In this document: positions 7,747-17,205 of the stretch, in pieces
Layout: the number at the start of each line of letters is the position of its first letter
Numbering within the stretch: the stretch's first letter is position 1
DNA from: Pirellulales bacterium
Lineage (GTDB): Bacteria; Planctomycetota; Planctomycetia; Pirellulales; JACPPG01
Direction: 5' to 3'
DNA length: 64,000 bases
NCBI GenBank assembly: GCA_036490175.1
Contig: DASXEJ010000382.1
Span: 1-64,000 of the forward strand
Notes under the pieces: model-generated
What the model saw: the letters and a program-made list of their open reading frames with translations, nothing else
What the model was told of the DNA's origin: nothing
The model's database searches: none
Translations under genes and position numbers: made by a program

Positions 7747-10083
7747 TCATGGCGGGGATGACAACTCGGCCACCACCATCGAGTGGACATCCAGCTTATC
7801 AACCACCACCTGCTGGCCCGTGGGTGTGTCGAGCAGTTGCAGAACTTTTCCCTCCGGCTCGAGGTGGACGCGGCCCAGCTTGTAGCGGCGATCGAATGTC
7901 ACGCGAATATCGTGGATGGGCACCACTTCCTCGTGCAATGGTACGTCGTCATTCGGCAATGCATGAAACGCCGTCGTGTTCAGATCGCTGTAAAGATGTA
8001 CGACCAGCCGTTCGGCATTGCCCGCCTGCTGGCGCATCGTCGTGGCATGCACGCACATTGGCGCGGTAACGATTACCGGCTGCGACGCCGCAGCAGCCCA
8101 TTGGATGGCATGCTTAAGCACCAGCCGATGGTACGGATAAGCGTACAAGTAGTAGGCCGCGTCAAAGCCGGCTGGCAAGTACACGACCCGGCCTTGGCCC
8201 AATTCGTTGGTCACCACGGCGGGTAATTCCAACGGCTGCTCTGCCGATTTGCTGCGCAACGTGCCAATAACGCGGGCCTGCGCTCCGCGGGGAGCGACAC
8301 GTACCGCGGCCCCCTTGAATGTCACCTGCGTATCGCCGACGTAGGTCTTCATCAAGCCTTCGTTCAACAGCGACTGCGTATCTTGCTTGAAGTCGAAGAC
8401 ATTCTTCCGCTTCTCCCAATAGTCAGCGCCAATGCCTTTGGAGAAATTGACATCGACTTCTTGCGGAGCGGCGGCCGTGGCAGGCAGTCCCTGATAATCG
8501 GCGCCAAATACATTCGCCAGTGAAAAGTTATCGCGCGGGTCGCCGAACTCGTTGAACAGCGACGTATCGACCGTGGCCACCAGTCCGCCGCCAGCGCGCA
8601 CGAAGCCCTCGACCGCCGCCGCTTGCGCATCGTCCAGGCAGGCCGCGTTGGGCAGAATCAATACCTTGTAACGAGCCAGGTCCGTGGGATTAAGGTTCCA
8701 ATCATTGACGATCGCCACCGGCAGATGCTCTTCGACGGTGGCACGGAAGGCACCAAACACGTGGGCCATATAACGCTCTTCGACCTGGCCGGCCGAGCGT
8801 CCGTAAAAGTTGCGCGTGTTGTCACTGAGCAATAGTGCCGCCCAAGGCTCGGGACACTTGTGCGTGATCCACGGCTTGCGACGTTCGATCTCGGCCAGGC
8901 ACTTGTAGACTTCGTCTTGCAGGTTCGCAGGCTGACCAACGGCCAAACTGGGCTGGGCCCCATACGTGACGGCCAACAGCATGCGACGCAGAATCTCTTG
9001 CGGCGGAAAACTGTCCTTACCGTAGGGATTGCCGTGGGTCATCAAGTAAGGCTCGCTGAACGCGACGCGATGATTCGTCGTCGCCCAGATGTAGGCATTG
9101 GCAAGGGCCGGCACGATCGTCGCGCCGCGATTGGTTTCGTCCAGCCAGAATTCCTGATCGGGCGCGTCCAATAGCAGGTTCATTCGCGCGGGCATGTTGC
9201 GGGGAATGCTAAGAAAATGACCGAAGCGACCGGCGTTCGTCGTCCATGTGACTAACGCTACGTCGGGCTTGATCTTTTTCAGGCGTGTTTGCACGCGGCG
9301 AATGCAATCTTCCATGCGGCGATCGGCCCAATGTTGATACCGGCGAAATGCCGGATCGTTCAGATCGGCAGCAGGTATCTCGCCGCCGGTGTCATGACGG
9401 AAATTCTCGCGGCAGTGTTGGCAGTAGCAGACGCCCCCGTAGTGCAAGCCGTCGAAGCTAAAGGCGTCGACATCGGGAAACTGCGTGAGAATCTCGGCCA
9501 GCACGTCGATGAAAAAATCGCCATAGGGGCCCAGCAGGCAGAGCATACCGCCATGCGGATACTTCACCATGTCGATGCTCGGGATCTGCGTGGTGTTGGT
9601 ATCGATCCTGCGCCAATCAGGGTGCGTCTCGTACACCTCGCCTTGCAGGCAGGGCGGATAAACGCCTAGGATGCGAACGCCCAGTCGCTTGTATTCAGCG
9701 ATATCCTTTGCCAAGCGGTCTGGTGGGACATGCGGACTACGTTTCTTAAGCAGCTTGCTGTCGTAGTACGCATAGAACGGATCGACGAAGCCCATCTCGC
9801 TCAGGCGCACGCCCGCCGCAGCCGCCCGCGTGCGCTGTTGCGTGTCCATGCCCGAGAGCGTGTAGCCGCAGCCGATGGTTTGCTCGACCCACTCCGGCAC
9901 GCGAATCTCGTGGAACGGCTCCTTGTCGTAGGGCTGCGGCATGATCAGGTCGCCCCAGATCGACGCGGGCGCAGAGCTCGTCGCGGACGAACGTCGGTCA
10001 TTCTCATCGGCCCCTGCGAAGTCGTAGGCGCTCGCTGCCAGAATCAGGGGCAAGATGGCAACGCGCAGCGTACAAAATCTCAT
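7747..10083 (-). CDS. Secreted glycoside-hydrolase-like TIM-barrel protein with GATase-like domain
   Basis: A 778-residue protein with a signal peptide (MRFCTLRVAILPLILAASA). Residues ~60-400 look like a glycosidase TIM barrel of the beta-galactosidase/GH42-like superfamily: DAFSFDGLHYGG, then CYCQHCRENF (a CxxC cluster) and a conserved RMEDCIRRVQTRL helix. Residues ~430-680 resemble the beta-galactosidase trimerisation domain, a class I glutamine-amidotransferase-like fold (VLILPNAACLDDAQAAAVEGFVRAGGGLVAT), without an obvious catalytic triad. The C-terminus is beta-rich. It probably acts on polysaccharide outside the cytoplasm, but substrate and catalytic acids cannot be assigned by eye. It follows the maf gene on the same strand after a 187-base gap. 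Confidence 0.65.
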   Translation of the reverse strand: MRFCTLRVAILPLILAASAYDFAGADENDRRSSATSSAPASIWGDLIMPQPYDKEPFHEIRVPEWVEQTIGCGYTLSGMDTQQRTRAAAAGVRLSEMGFVDPFYAYYDSKLLKKRSPHVPPDRLAKDIAEYKRLGVRILGVYPPCLQGEVYETHPDWRRIDTNTTQIPSIDMVKYPHGGMLCLLGPYGDFFIDVLAEILTQFPDVDAFSFDGLHYGGVCYCQHCRENFRHDTGGEIPAADLNDPAFRRYQHWADRRMEDCIRRVQTRLKKIKPDVALVTWTTNAGRFGHFLSIPRNMPARMNLLLDAPDQEFWLDETNRGATIVPALANAYIWATTNHRVAFSEPYLMTHGNPYGKDSFPPQEILRRMLLAVTYGAQPSLAVGQPANLQDEVYKCLAEIERRKPWITHKCPEPWAALLLSDNTRNFYGRSAGQVEERYMAHVFGAFRATVEEHLPVAIVNDWNLNPTDLARYKVLILPNAACLDDAQAAAVEGFVRAGGGLVATVDTSLFNEFGDPRDNFSLANVFGADYQGLPATAAAPQEVDVNFSKGIGADYWEKRKNVFDFKQDTQSLLNEGLMKTYVGDTQVTFKGAAVRVAPRGAQARVIGTLRSKSAEQPLELPAVVTNELGQGRVVYLPAGFDAAYYLYAYPYHRLVLKHAIQWAAAASQPVIVTAPMCVHATTMRQQAGNAERLVVHLYSDLNTTAFHALPNDDVPLHEEVVPIHDIRVTFDRRYKLGRVHLEPEGKVLQLLDTPTGQQVVVDKLDVHSMVVAELSSPP

Positions 10084-10270
10084 GGCAGCGAGTCCCCAGG
10101 AAGCAATGCGCTGTCGGTTGGCGGCGGAATAACTTCGCGGCCACCTACAGCAAGTGGCACCGGCGGTCGTCGGCGCTCAGAAATAGAAGAGTCACGTCAC
10201 GCCGAGCCGTGTTCCGTGGTCCCTTCGGTATGTGCCCGTACATCTTCGTTGCCGTGGGACCGGCTTGCAA

Positions 10271-10864
10271 TCAATCCGCGGCCGGGGCGTCGGCCAGCAT
10301 TTCGGCCAGCAGTTCCATGGGCAGACCGACGACGTTGGACTCGCTCCCCTGCTCGATGTGGACCCAATCGAGTCCGTCCTGATAGCCAAACGCTCCGGCC
10401 TTCCCCTCCCAGGCCCCAGTGGCGACGTACGCGGCGATCTTGTCAGGCGAAAGTGCGTCCATGCGCAGCGTCGTCTTGGCCACGCGCACGACCGGCTCTC
10501 CGGCGGGAACGCGCCAGATGCACAGCCCGCTATAGACGCAGTGACGCTTGCCTGACAGCAGCGTGAGCATGACCCGGGCATGATCTTCGTCCCGCGGCTT
10601 GCCCAAAACTTGGCCTTGGCATTCGGCCACGGTATCGCAAGCCACGATCAACGCCGGGCCGATACGGGTCGAAACATCGGCCGCCTTTTGATACGCCAGG
10701 CGCGCCACCAATTCGGGCGGCGATTCGCCACTGCAGACGCCGCATTCGGCCAGTTCGCTAGGCGCTACGACCTCGAAGTCGTAGCCCGCCTCGCCGAGCA
10801 ATTGCCGGCGGCGTGGCGAGCTGCTGGCAAGGATCAGTTTCGAGCGGTAAGTCGGCGTTGGCAT
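10271..10864 (-). CDS. maf: Maf-family nucleoside triphosphate pyrophosphatase
   Basis: A 197-residue protein of the usual family length. It begins LILASSSPRRRQLL, the Maf signature loop that holds the triphosphate, and contains VACDTVAECQGQVLGKP (catalytic Asp in the DTV motif), the KTTLRM strand, GKAGAFGYQ and SNVVGLPMELL near the C-terminus. Maf proteins hydrolyse non-canonical or specific NTPs (dTTP/UTP or modified nucleotides depending on subgroup) to monophosphates and act in the cytoplasm. GKAGAFGYQ matches the dTTP/UTP (YhdE-like) subgroup pattern more than the YceF one; this is a tentative reading. It stands alone, between the divergent pseudouridine synthase and the glycosidase-like gene. 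Confidence 0.9.
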   Translation of the reverse strand: MPTPTYRSKLILASSSPRRRQLLGEAGYDFEVVAPSELAECGVCSGESPPELVARLAYQKAADVSTRIGPALIVACDTVAECQGQVLGKPRDEDHARVMLTLLSGKRHCVYSGLCIWRVPAGEPVVRVAKTTLRMDALSPDKIAAYVATGAWEGKAGAFGYQDGLDWVHIEQGSESNVVGLPMELLAEMLADAPAAD

Positions 10865-11026
10865 GAGATAAGACGTATGGTCGGTTCTTGGCTAAATGCG
10901 GTTATCCCCGAAATGCCAGGGCGGCGCGGGTTTCCGCGACACGGTTCGTGACCACCGGCACTACCGGCATCGGGTCGCCCATTCTACGATTCATACGGTA
11001 TCCCCGACAACGCACCACGGCGCTCT

Positions 11027-11710
11027 ATGGCCAGCCCCACGATCGAAATCCTGTACGAGGACAATCACCTGTTGGTGATCAACAAGCCGGCCGGGTTGCC
11101 CACGATGGGAGTGACGGCCGACCGCGAAAGCCTGCTGGTCCGCGCCAAGGAATACATCAAGCAACGCTACCAGAAACCGGGCAACGTTTACCTGGGGGCC
11201 ATGAGCCGGCTGGACGCCCCGGTTTCGGGCGTGGTGCTTTTCGCCCGCACCTCGAAGGCCGCGGCACGGATGACGGAGCAGTTCAAAACGCGCACGGTCG
11301 ACAAGTTGTATTGGGCTCTGGTGGCTGGCGCCGTACAGCCACCTGCTGGACGACTGGTAGACCTCGTCCGTGCCGACGAGCGGCATCGTCGCATGCACCG
11401 GACAGCGCTGGCAGGTCCTGGCGTGCAGGAAGCGCGCTTGACGTACCGCAGCCTCGCTTGCCTGGCACCCGGAACGCTTTTGGAAGTCGAGCTGGAAACG
11501 GGCCGCAAACATCAGATCCGGCTGCAACTATCCGGCCAAGGTTGGCCGATTCTGGGCGATCGTAAATATGGTAGCCGGCAGGCATTTCCCGTAGGGATCG
11601 CCCTGCACAGCCGCCGGCTGACGTTCACGCATCCCACCCGCGACGAGTCGATCGAGTTGACGGCGCCGCTACCTGCGCCGTGGCTGAAGTATGGCGTCCG
11701 CGACCGTTAG
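11027..11710 (+). CDS. RluA-type RNA pseudouridine synthase
   Basis: A 227-residue cytoplasmic enzyme with the RluA/RsuA catalytic core and no S4 domain. It begins IEILYEDNHLLVINKPAGLPT (motif I), has the catalytic-Asp motif SRLDAPVSGVV (Asp63), and ends with ETGRKHQIRLQLSGQGWPILGD, the motif with the conserved Arg and the GD loop. The usual His of HRLD is Ser here; this is seen in some family members. The length and lack of an S4 domain resemble RluA/TruC-like proteins, but the target (rRNA or tRNA position) cannot be told from sequence. It precedes the Ser/Thr kinase gene by about 210 bases. Confidence 0.88.
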   Translation: MASPTIEILYEDNHLLVINKPAGLPTMGVTADRESLLVRAKEYIKQRYQKPGNVYLGAMSRLDAPVSGVVLFARTSKAAARMTEQFKTRTVDKLYWALVAGAVQPPAGRLVDLVRADERHRRMHRTALAGPGVQEARLTYRSLACLAPGTLLEVELETGRKHQIRLQLSGQGWPILGDRKYGSRQAFPVGIALHSRRLTFTHPTRDESIELTAPLPAPWLKYGVRDR

Positions 11711-11788
11711 GACCTTGCCGGATCCTACCTCGGCGGACTAAATCTGGCGACGGATCTACTGGCACTGATAGAATTTACGCTCGACTGA

Positions 11789-11818
11789 CTGCCAACACAC
11801 TCCCACAACGCGTATACT
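11789..11818 (+). promoter_or_regulatory. Candidate promoter for the Ser/Thr kinase gene
   Basis: TATACT (11813-11818) is a near-consensus -10. CTGCCA (11789-11794) is a four-of-six -35 with an 18-base spacer. It would give a leader of about 95 nt before the GTG start at 11920. Confidence 0.35.
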
Positions 11819-11919
11819 AGTGGGCAGCAATTCGGGGTAGAGGTATCGATCCCTTTTGCCCCCAGCAGGGTTGTACATGAGAGGATCGTAACAATTCGCC
11901 CCATTCTAGCGGCACGTTC

Positions 11920-13293
11920 GTGACTAGTGATTCCAAAAGCGTGTTTCAACAGGCGGCCTTGGCCAGTGCTCTGCTCACGCAAGAGGAGCTGGACGAAGCG
12001 ATCGGCGTACTGGCTGCCGGAAGCGCTGGAGATCTGACCGACGAGAAGTTGGCCACCAAGCTCGTCGAGCTAGGGCGACTGAATCGCTGGCAGGCCGAAC
12101 AACTGCGCATCGGCCAGCGCAAGTTCAACCTCGGCGACTACCACATCATCGACTCGATCGGCCAAGGGGGCATGGGGCAGGTGTTCAAGGCCGAACACGC
12201 CATGATGGGGCGGATCGTCGCCGTCAAGGTTTTGCCGCGCAGCAAGAGCACGCCCGAGGCCGTAGCAAGCTTCTTTCGCGAGATGCGCGCCCAATCGCAA
12301 TTGGATCATCAGAATCTGGTGCGCGCTTATCACGCCGGACACGACGGCAACGTGTACTTCCTGGTCACCGAATTCGTGCCGGGCACAGACCTGAGGCGAC
12401 TGATCCGCCGGCGCAGCAAGCTCAGCATGACCACCGCGGCTGTGATTATCGGACAAGCGGCCAATGGCCTGGCACATGCCCATAGCCGCGGCCTGATACA
12501 TCGCGACGTGAAGCCGGGCAATATCCTGGTTACGCCCGACGGTATTACCAAGGTCTCTGACCTGGGGTTGGCCGACTATTTCAGCGACGAAGTGCCCGCG
12601 GATGCCAAAGGGGGAAAAATCGTCGGCACAGCCGATTACCTGTCCCCCGAGCAAATCACGATGCCCGACCGGCTCACCGGCGCCAGCGACGTTTACTCGC
12701 TGGGATGCACTTTGTATTACGTGGTCACGGGCAAGGTGCCGTTCCCCGGTGGTACGACGCGCGACAAGGCTCGGGCGCATTGCCAATTGCCCCCAATCGA
12801 TCCGCGGCGATTCAACCCTGAGTTGAGCGACGATTTCGTGGAAGTCATCGCCGACATGATGGCCAAGCGCGTCGAAGAGCGAATTCCCACGGCCGAGGAA
12901 GTCGTGCAGCGGTTGGAACTCTGGAGCGGAGATTTCGAATCCGCGGCGCTGGAGATTCGCTCTAACGAACCGATCGCCCCTCCGGTAATGGCGCCGCCGC
13001 GTACACGTCCGATTCCGATTCAACTGCGGGATACGGAATCGAACTTCTTGATACAGCCCTTGCAAGAGTCGGGCGGTGCGGAGAGTCCCAGCCAGACATC
13101 GGTGGGTACGGCGCCGCTGGTAGCCATCGATCAAGAGACGATCCGAATGCTGGACCCGGAGCCACGCCTGCTGGGGTCGCGCAACGACCTGTCGACGCTC
13201 CCTTCCTGGCTGCGGTGGATGATGGTCGTCGCCGCCGTGGTCGCCGTGCTGGCGATCGTGGCTGTCATCGTAAGCGGCTTCTTGCCGCATTAG
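11920..13293 (+). CDS. Membrane-anchored Ser/Thr protein kinase with helical N-terminal module
   Basis: A 457-residue protein with a GTG start. Residues ~8-65 form a helical module (LLTQEELDEAI ... LVELGRLNRWQAEQL). The kinase domain (~73-340) has the Gly-rich loop GQGGMGQVF (81-89), Lys103 in AVKVLP, the catalytic loop HRDVKPGNIL (Asp196), DLG in place of DFG (214-216) and SPEQ (242-245). All catalytic residues are therefore present, so it should be an active Hanks-type kinase. After a Pro-rich linker, a single TM helix lies at ~434-453, only four residues before the end, so there is no sensor domain outside the membrane. It is convergent with the 13.3-20.8 kb block, one of whose proteins shares the N-terminal module. 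Substrates are unknown. Confidence 0.93.
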   Translation: MTSDSKSVFQQAALASALLTQEELDEAIGVLAAGSAGDLTDEKLATKLVELGRLNRWQAEQLRIGQRKFNLGDYHIIDSIGQGGMGQVFKAEHAMMGRIVAVKVLPRSKSTPEAVASFFREMRAQSQLDHQNLVRAYHAGHDGNVYFLVTEFVPGTDLRRLIRRRSKLSMTTAAVIIGQAANGLAHAHSRGLIHRDVKPGNILVTPDGITKVSDLGLADYFSDEVPADAKGGKIVGTADYLSPEQITMPDRLTGASDVYSLGCTLYYVVTGKVPFPGGTTRDKARAHCQLPPIDPRRFNPELSDDFVEVIADMMAKRVEERIPTAEEVVQRLELWSGDFESAALEIRSNEPIAPPVMAPPRTRPIPIQLRDTESNFLIQPLQESGGAESPSQTSVGTAPLVAIDQETIRMLDPEPRLLGSRNDLSTLPSWLRWMMVVAAVVAVLAIVAVIVSGFLPH

Positions 13294-13320
13294 CTAGCCA
13301 TCGCGCGTGTAGACCCACGT

Positions 13321-14778
13321 TCAGGAGCCGTCTTGCGCGGGCGGAGCCGCTTGCGCCGTTTCATCTCCGCCAAGTTCGCGCTCCAAACGATCGATTTGCC
13401 GTGAGTCGAGCGTGCGGTTGATCACGGTTTGCGTATCGTCGAACAGCTTGTCGATCTGGCGCTGGGTGCGGGGATCGCCGGTCGCGCGCCGCTGACGTTC
13501 GACAAGCAGCTGTCGGGTGAAGTCTTGTTGTGATCGCAGGCGGCGCAACTGCTCGAATAAGAGCTTGGCCTCTTGGGTCTTGCCGGCTTTCATCCGCGAA
13601 CGGACGCGCGACATTAGCACTTGCCGCCGCGCGATCGTATCGACCAGCTCCTCCTGAAATCCGGCGATCAACCCTTCGACTTGCAGACGCCGATTGTCGT
13701 CAGGCATTTGGGCAAGTACCACCGGCGCCAGACCCGGCAGCAATGGGAGCTTCGCCATGATCATTCCGCCGCTTTTCACCAGCAACACCCGCACGCCGCC
13801 GTCGCCGGGCGGAATACGCAGATCGCCCCGCGTGTCGGTCGCACCTAGCAACTGAGTTTCCTTCGAGTCGACAGGATGAGAGTAGACCTGATAACCAACA
13901 AGCGGCCGAGCTGCCTTGTCCGGAGTGCGCAGCTCTAACGTCGTGTCTCGGTCCGGAAGATGTACGAAGAGGGCCAACTGCTCGGTACTGCGGCGACGCC
14001 GGGTGGAGAGCGGCGCGCGCAATCCCGTGATCAGGCGGGCCATCACGTGCGATCCTTCGACGCTTTCACTGATTAGATACGTCCATTCGATCGGCAATAC
14101 TTTCGGCGCGCGACCTGCCCGTTCGGTCCGGCGCACCACCGGACGAAAGATGCTCTTCTCGGCAACCGTGGCGAGGGACGGATCGCGGGTTGGAACGGCG
14201 GCCGCACGCAGCTGCAGCGAGACCTTGTCCCCGGCCACATCTTCGACGCGTGCCAAGGGGGCAAAGGCCGCTAATAGAGTTTGAAAGATCGCATCGGCCA
14301 ATCGCGCGCGCTGATAGACGCGTGCCGACTGAGGGGCGCTGATGAGTTGCGCGCGTACGTCGAAATCACGAATCGCGACGTCGTACGTGCCCGCTTGGTA
14401 GTCCAAGCGTACCAACAGCACTTTGTCGAAGTCGTCGCTGGCGATCGTGGGCAGAATTTGCTCGGCCTTGAGTTCCTGGAAACCATACACAACGGCCTCA
14501 CGTACGGCAGGTGCCGCCACGGCGGCCGAAAACGTCCACCGCGCCCCCACCACGGCCCAGGCGCGGGCTTCGAGCGCCGCGGTGAGGTTCGTCGACACGT
14601 TGCCACACTGCTCAGCCGCGGGCGTGAATGCGATCACGGCGTGTACCCGGTAAGGCGTGAACTCCCACAATGTCTCGTCCGCGCTACAGGTCTGCGCGAG
14701 CAGGACAAGAAGTAGGAACGCAAGGCCCCACAACTTTTGCTTCCCGCATGCAACACTGGCCGGGCCACGATGGCTCAT
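13321..14778 (-). CDS. Secreted protein of unknown function, coupled to the solute-binding fusion gene
   Basis: A 485-residue protein. ATG 14778 overlaps the upstream stop codon by four bases (ATGA), indicating translational coupling. It has a signal peptide (LWGLAFLLLVLLAQTCSA, then DETLWEF). The first ~170 mature residues alternate strands and helices with no motif I recognise. The middle holds an IEWTYLI strand and a TDTRGDLRIPPGDGGVRVL segment that resembles a carboxypeptidase-regulatory-like beta-sandwich repeat. Residues ~370-470 are helical and highly charged (MSRVRSRMKAGKTQEAKLL, FEQLRRLRSQQDFT). It is the last gene of the block, and its only clue to function is its tight link to the fusion protein. 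Confidence 0.6.
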   Translation of the reverse strand: MSHRGPASVACGKQKLWGLAFLLLVLLAQTCSADETLWEFTPYRVHAVIAFTPAAEQCGNVSTNLTAALEARAWAVVGARWTFSAAVAAPAVREAVVYGFQELKAEQILPTIASDDFDKVLLVRLDYQAGTYDVAIRDFDVRAQLISAPQSARVYQRARLADAIFQTLLAAFAPLARVEDVAGDKVSLQLRAAAVPTRDPSLATVAEKSIFRPVVRRTERAGRAPKVLPIEWTYLISESVEGSHVMARLITGLRAPLSTRRRRSTEQLALFVHLPDRDTTLELRTPDKAARPLVGYQVYSHPVDSKETQLLGATDTRGDLRIPPGDGGVRVLLVKSGGMIMAKLPLLPGLAPVVLAQMPDDNRRLQVEGLIAGFQEELVDTIARRQVLMSRVRSRMKAGKTQEAKLLFEQLRRLRSQQDFTRQLLVERQRRATGDPRTQRQIDKLFDDTQTVINRTLDSRQIDRLERELGGDETAQAAPPAQDGS

Positions 14779-17147
14779 GGTTCCACCGCCGGCAGGGGAA
14801 CTTTGACCTGCCATTGCTCGATGCCCTGGTACAAGCTGGCCGGCTGCGTGGCGACGCCTGACAAGGAATCGTGGTGCGCATAATGCTCCGTCAGTTGCCA
14901 GAGTGGCACCACCGAAACCTCGTCGAACGTCAGGCGGTGCAAGTCGTGCAATGCCTGCCGCGCCTCGTTCCAGCCCGTCGCTGTTTCGACCTGGCGCAAG
15001 ACCACGCTCATGTATGTGCTGGGGCTGCCGATTAGCCCCCCGTCGCCAAACAGGCGCCTGGCTTGGACCAGCGGCTCTTCGATCGCCAGCTCCAGGTAGA
15101 GCAAATCGTCCCCTTCTGCCAACTGCGTCGGCTGACCGAGCGGGATCTCACGCAAGTTCACCGTAATGCTGATGGCTTCCAGATTTCTCTGGATGGCCTT
15201 GCAGGCGATCCGCGCCACGTCGTCCGCGGGATAGGCCAGTGTTAGCGCGGGCAATTCCTTGGGCGGATCCTTTTCGGTGACCGCGGCTGCGGCTACTTCA
15301 CGCAACGCCACCGCCGAAAGCGTCAATGCCAGCCGCGGCTCGTAAGAGCGCGGCGCGATCTCGTCGTCGTAGGCATAACCAGCCGGATCGCTCAACGCCG
15401 CGCCTTTGGAAAATGGCCCGCTCACCACCTCGCAACCGGGCACGACTTGCTTCTTGAGGATCTCGTCGGTGAGAATCTTGGGGCGATTGATCCCATAGAC
15501 CAGGGCTCGACGAAAGCCGCGTTGCCGCATGAAGCGGTTTGCAAGATTCGGCAACAGGCAATGCACCGTCGGCACGCAATATCTCTCGACAGAAACGCCG
15601 GCCGACGACTTCATCGAGCCGACTTGCCAGGGGTTCAAGCGGTCCACGGCCGTGATGACCCCCAACCGCAAAGCCTCGGCGGCGTCGGCACGCGTGGCGA
15701 ACAACTGTTCGATGACTCCCTGCGGTTCGGTCGTGGTGCGGGCGAAATACTCCTTGCCCGCCAGGAATGTCGTGCGCTCCGGCGACGAAGACTCGGCCAC
15801 ATACGGCACAACGGAAGGGGGCAGAAGGTGCGACTCCTGATCGCCTCCGACCAGCGGCACCGTCAAAAGCGCCGCAGGCGCCAACTGCGGCTCGTGAAAG
15901 TGGACTACCACGTTATTGACGCTGTGGACCTCGATGCTTTGGCATGCTTCGCCCCAGGCCGGCAGAAAATCTGGCCGGCCGCGCTGGGCCAGGGCCAGCA
16001 AGCGGCGCGCCACGTCGTAGCCCGACAGTAAGTCCCCCTGTCGCCAGACGATGTCCGGTCTGATATCGATTGCCATACCGCGGCCCAGGTCGGTTGCCTC
16101 CCAACGTCCCACGGGGCACAGGTATTCGCCGCCGTTGGCGCCGTAGCCGGTAAACTCGAACAGCTGTCGTGCGATCAAGCGGCGCGTCCGCCGCACCGAC
16201 CACTGAACCATGAACTCGTCGAGACCCGCTGAATATGGTGCCGTGACGCCCACGACGACATGCGGAAATGTGGCGAACGCTTCCTCGGCCAATTCCTTGC
16301 CCCCAGCGGCCTTGGGCCAAATGGCCATAGCGCGGCGCGCCAGCGATAGAGCCTGCTGCGGATTGCCGGCCGACAGGGCATCACGCCCGTCGGCGACAAC
16401 CTTCATGGCCCGCTCATTCATTTGGGCTTCGAATCGGGCGGCGGTCGTTCCCGCGGGAAACCGCGCGCGCATCTCCTTCACCAGCCGCCGCACCGACGTG
16501 TGATCCCCTGCGGCGACGTAATTGTCGATGAGCTTGCCGGTCGAGGCGGCCATCGCCGCCTCGAGCCCCGGTCGTTGCGGCTGCCGGTCGAAGAGCGTAC
16601 GCAACAGGACGAGCGCGTTTTCGTAGTTTCGCTTGCGTTGCCAATCCTTGGCTTCTTCGTACAAGTAGTCGGCAATCGCGTCGTCAAGACCGACCGCTTT
16701 GGGATATTCTCGCCGTAGAAAGGCGTAGAAATCCAGGGCTTCATTGAACTTGGCGGTTGCGACCAGCTTTTTGGCCTGTTCCAGAACCAGCTGATCGAAG
16801 GTTTTTACCTCAGCGATATCCTGCCATTGGACGTCGTACTCGTCATCCGAATCCTCAAAACGCCGGATGCGCAACTTGTCGCCACTACGGGGAGCTGCCG
16901 GAACCTTTCCACCCGGCAACGTCAGAGGAAGCACCTTGATCTGCGTCATGGCCGTGTCATTGAGGATGACCAGGTCGTAGGGCTCTTGCTCGTAAAAGGG
17001 ACCAGAGGGCTCCTTCTTCGCGGCGGGTTCATCGTCGGCAGCCCAGGCGCAGGGGCTGCCGATGGCCGCCAGTATCACCAGCGCCGCGAGCCAATGGCCG
17101 AGCAGACAGCGCGGTCCGTCGACCAGTTTTCGTGCGCAGCGTTCCAA
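14775..17147 (-). CDS. TPR-like region fused to family-5 extracellular solute-binding domain
   Basis: A 790-residue exported protein (signal peptide with core LAALVILAAIGSPCAWA). Residues ~45-300 are helical TPR-like repeats (FNEALDFYAFLRREYPKA, NYENALVLLRTLFDRQPQ, NPQQALSLARRAMAIWPKA). Residues ~305-785 match the SBP_bac_5 fold: IDIRPDIVWRQGDLLSGYDV is the usual 'substrate, wsdG, taeDV' segment, and FRRALVYGINRPKIL is the 'vRqAlayaiDR' helix. Ordinary members bind oligopeptides or nickel for an ABC importer and have no TPR part. No ABC permease or ATPase is nearby. It follows the 1202-residue propeller gene by 58 bases and is coupled to the next gene by a four-base overlap. The function may be binding or assembly rather than uptake; that is inference. 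Confidence 0.7.
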   Translation of the reverse strand: MERCARKLVDGPRCLLGHWLAALVILAAIGSPCAWAADDEPAAKKEPSGPFYEQEPYDLVILNDTAMTQIKVLPLTLPGGKVPAAPRSGDKLRIRRFEDSDDEYDVQWQDIAEVKTFDQLVLEQAKKLVATAKFNEALDFYAFLRREYPKAVGLDDAIADYLYEEAKDWQRKRNYENALVLLRTLFDRQPQRPGLEAAMAASTGKLIDNYVAAGDHTSVRRLVKEMRARFPAGTTAARFEAQMNERAMKVVADGRDALSAGNPQQALSLARRAMAIWPKAAGGKELAEEAFATFPHVVVGVTAPYSAGLDEFMVQWSVRRTRRLIARQLFEFTGYGANGGEYLCPVGRWEATDLGRGMAIDIRPDIVWRQGDLLSGYDVARRLLALAQRGRPDFLPAWGEACQSIEVHSVNNVVVHFHEPQLAPAALLTVPLVGGDQESHLLPPSVVPYVAESSSPERTTFLAGKEYFARTTTEPQGVIEQLFATRADAAEALRLGVITAVDRLNPWQVGSMKSSAGVSVERYCVPTVHCLLPNLANRFMRQRGFRRALVYGINRPKILTDEILKKQVVPGCEVVSGPFSKGAALSDPAGYAYDDEIAPRSYEPRLALTLSAVALREVAAAAVTEKDPPKELPALTLAYPADDVARIACKAIQRNLEAISITVNLREIPLGQPTQLAEGDDLLYLELAIEEPLVQARRLFGDGGLIGSPSTYMSVVLRQVETATGWNEARQALHDLHRLTFDEVSVVPLWQLTEHYAHHDSLSGVATQPASLYQGIEQWQVKVPLPAVEP

Positions 17148-17205
17148 ACCACAACTCCCCGACGGTAGGTTTTCTACGCGTTACTACATGTGTACAGTCG
17201 CTTCT

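Noticed and set aside
16420-16450. tRNA-like TTCGAATC sequence
   Set aside because: It lies inside the coding sequence of the solute-binding fusion and no cloverleaf can be built around it; no tRNA gene was found in the window.
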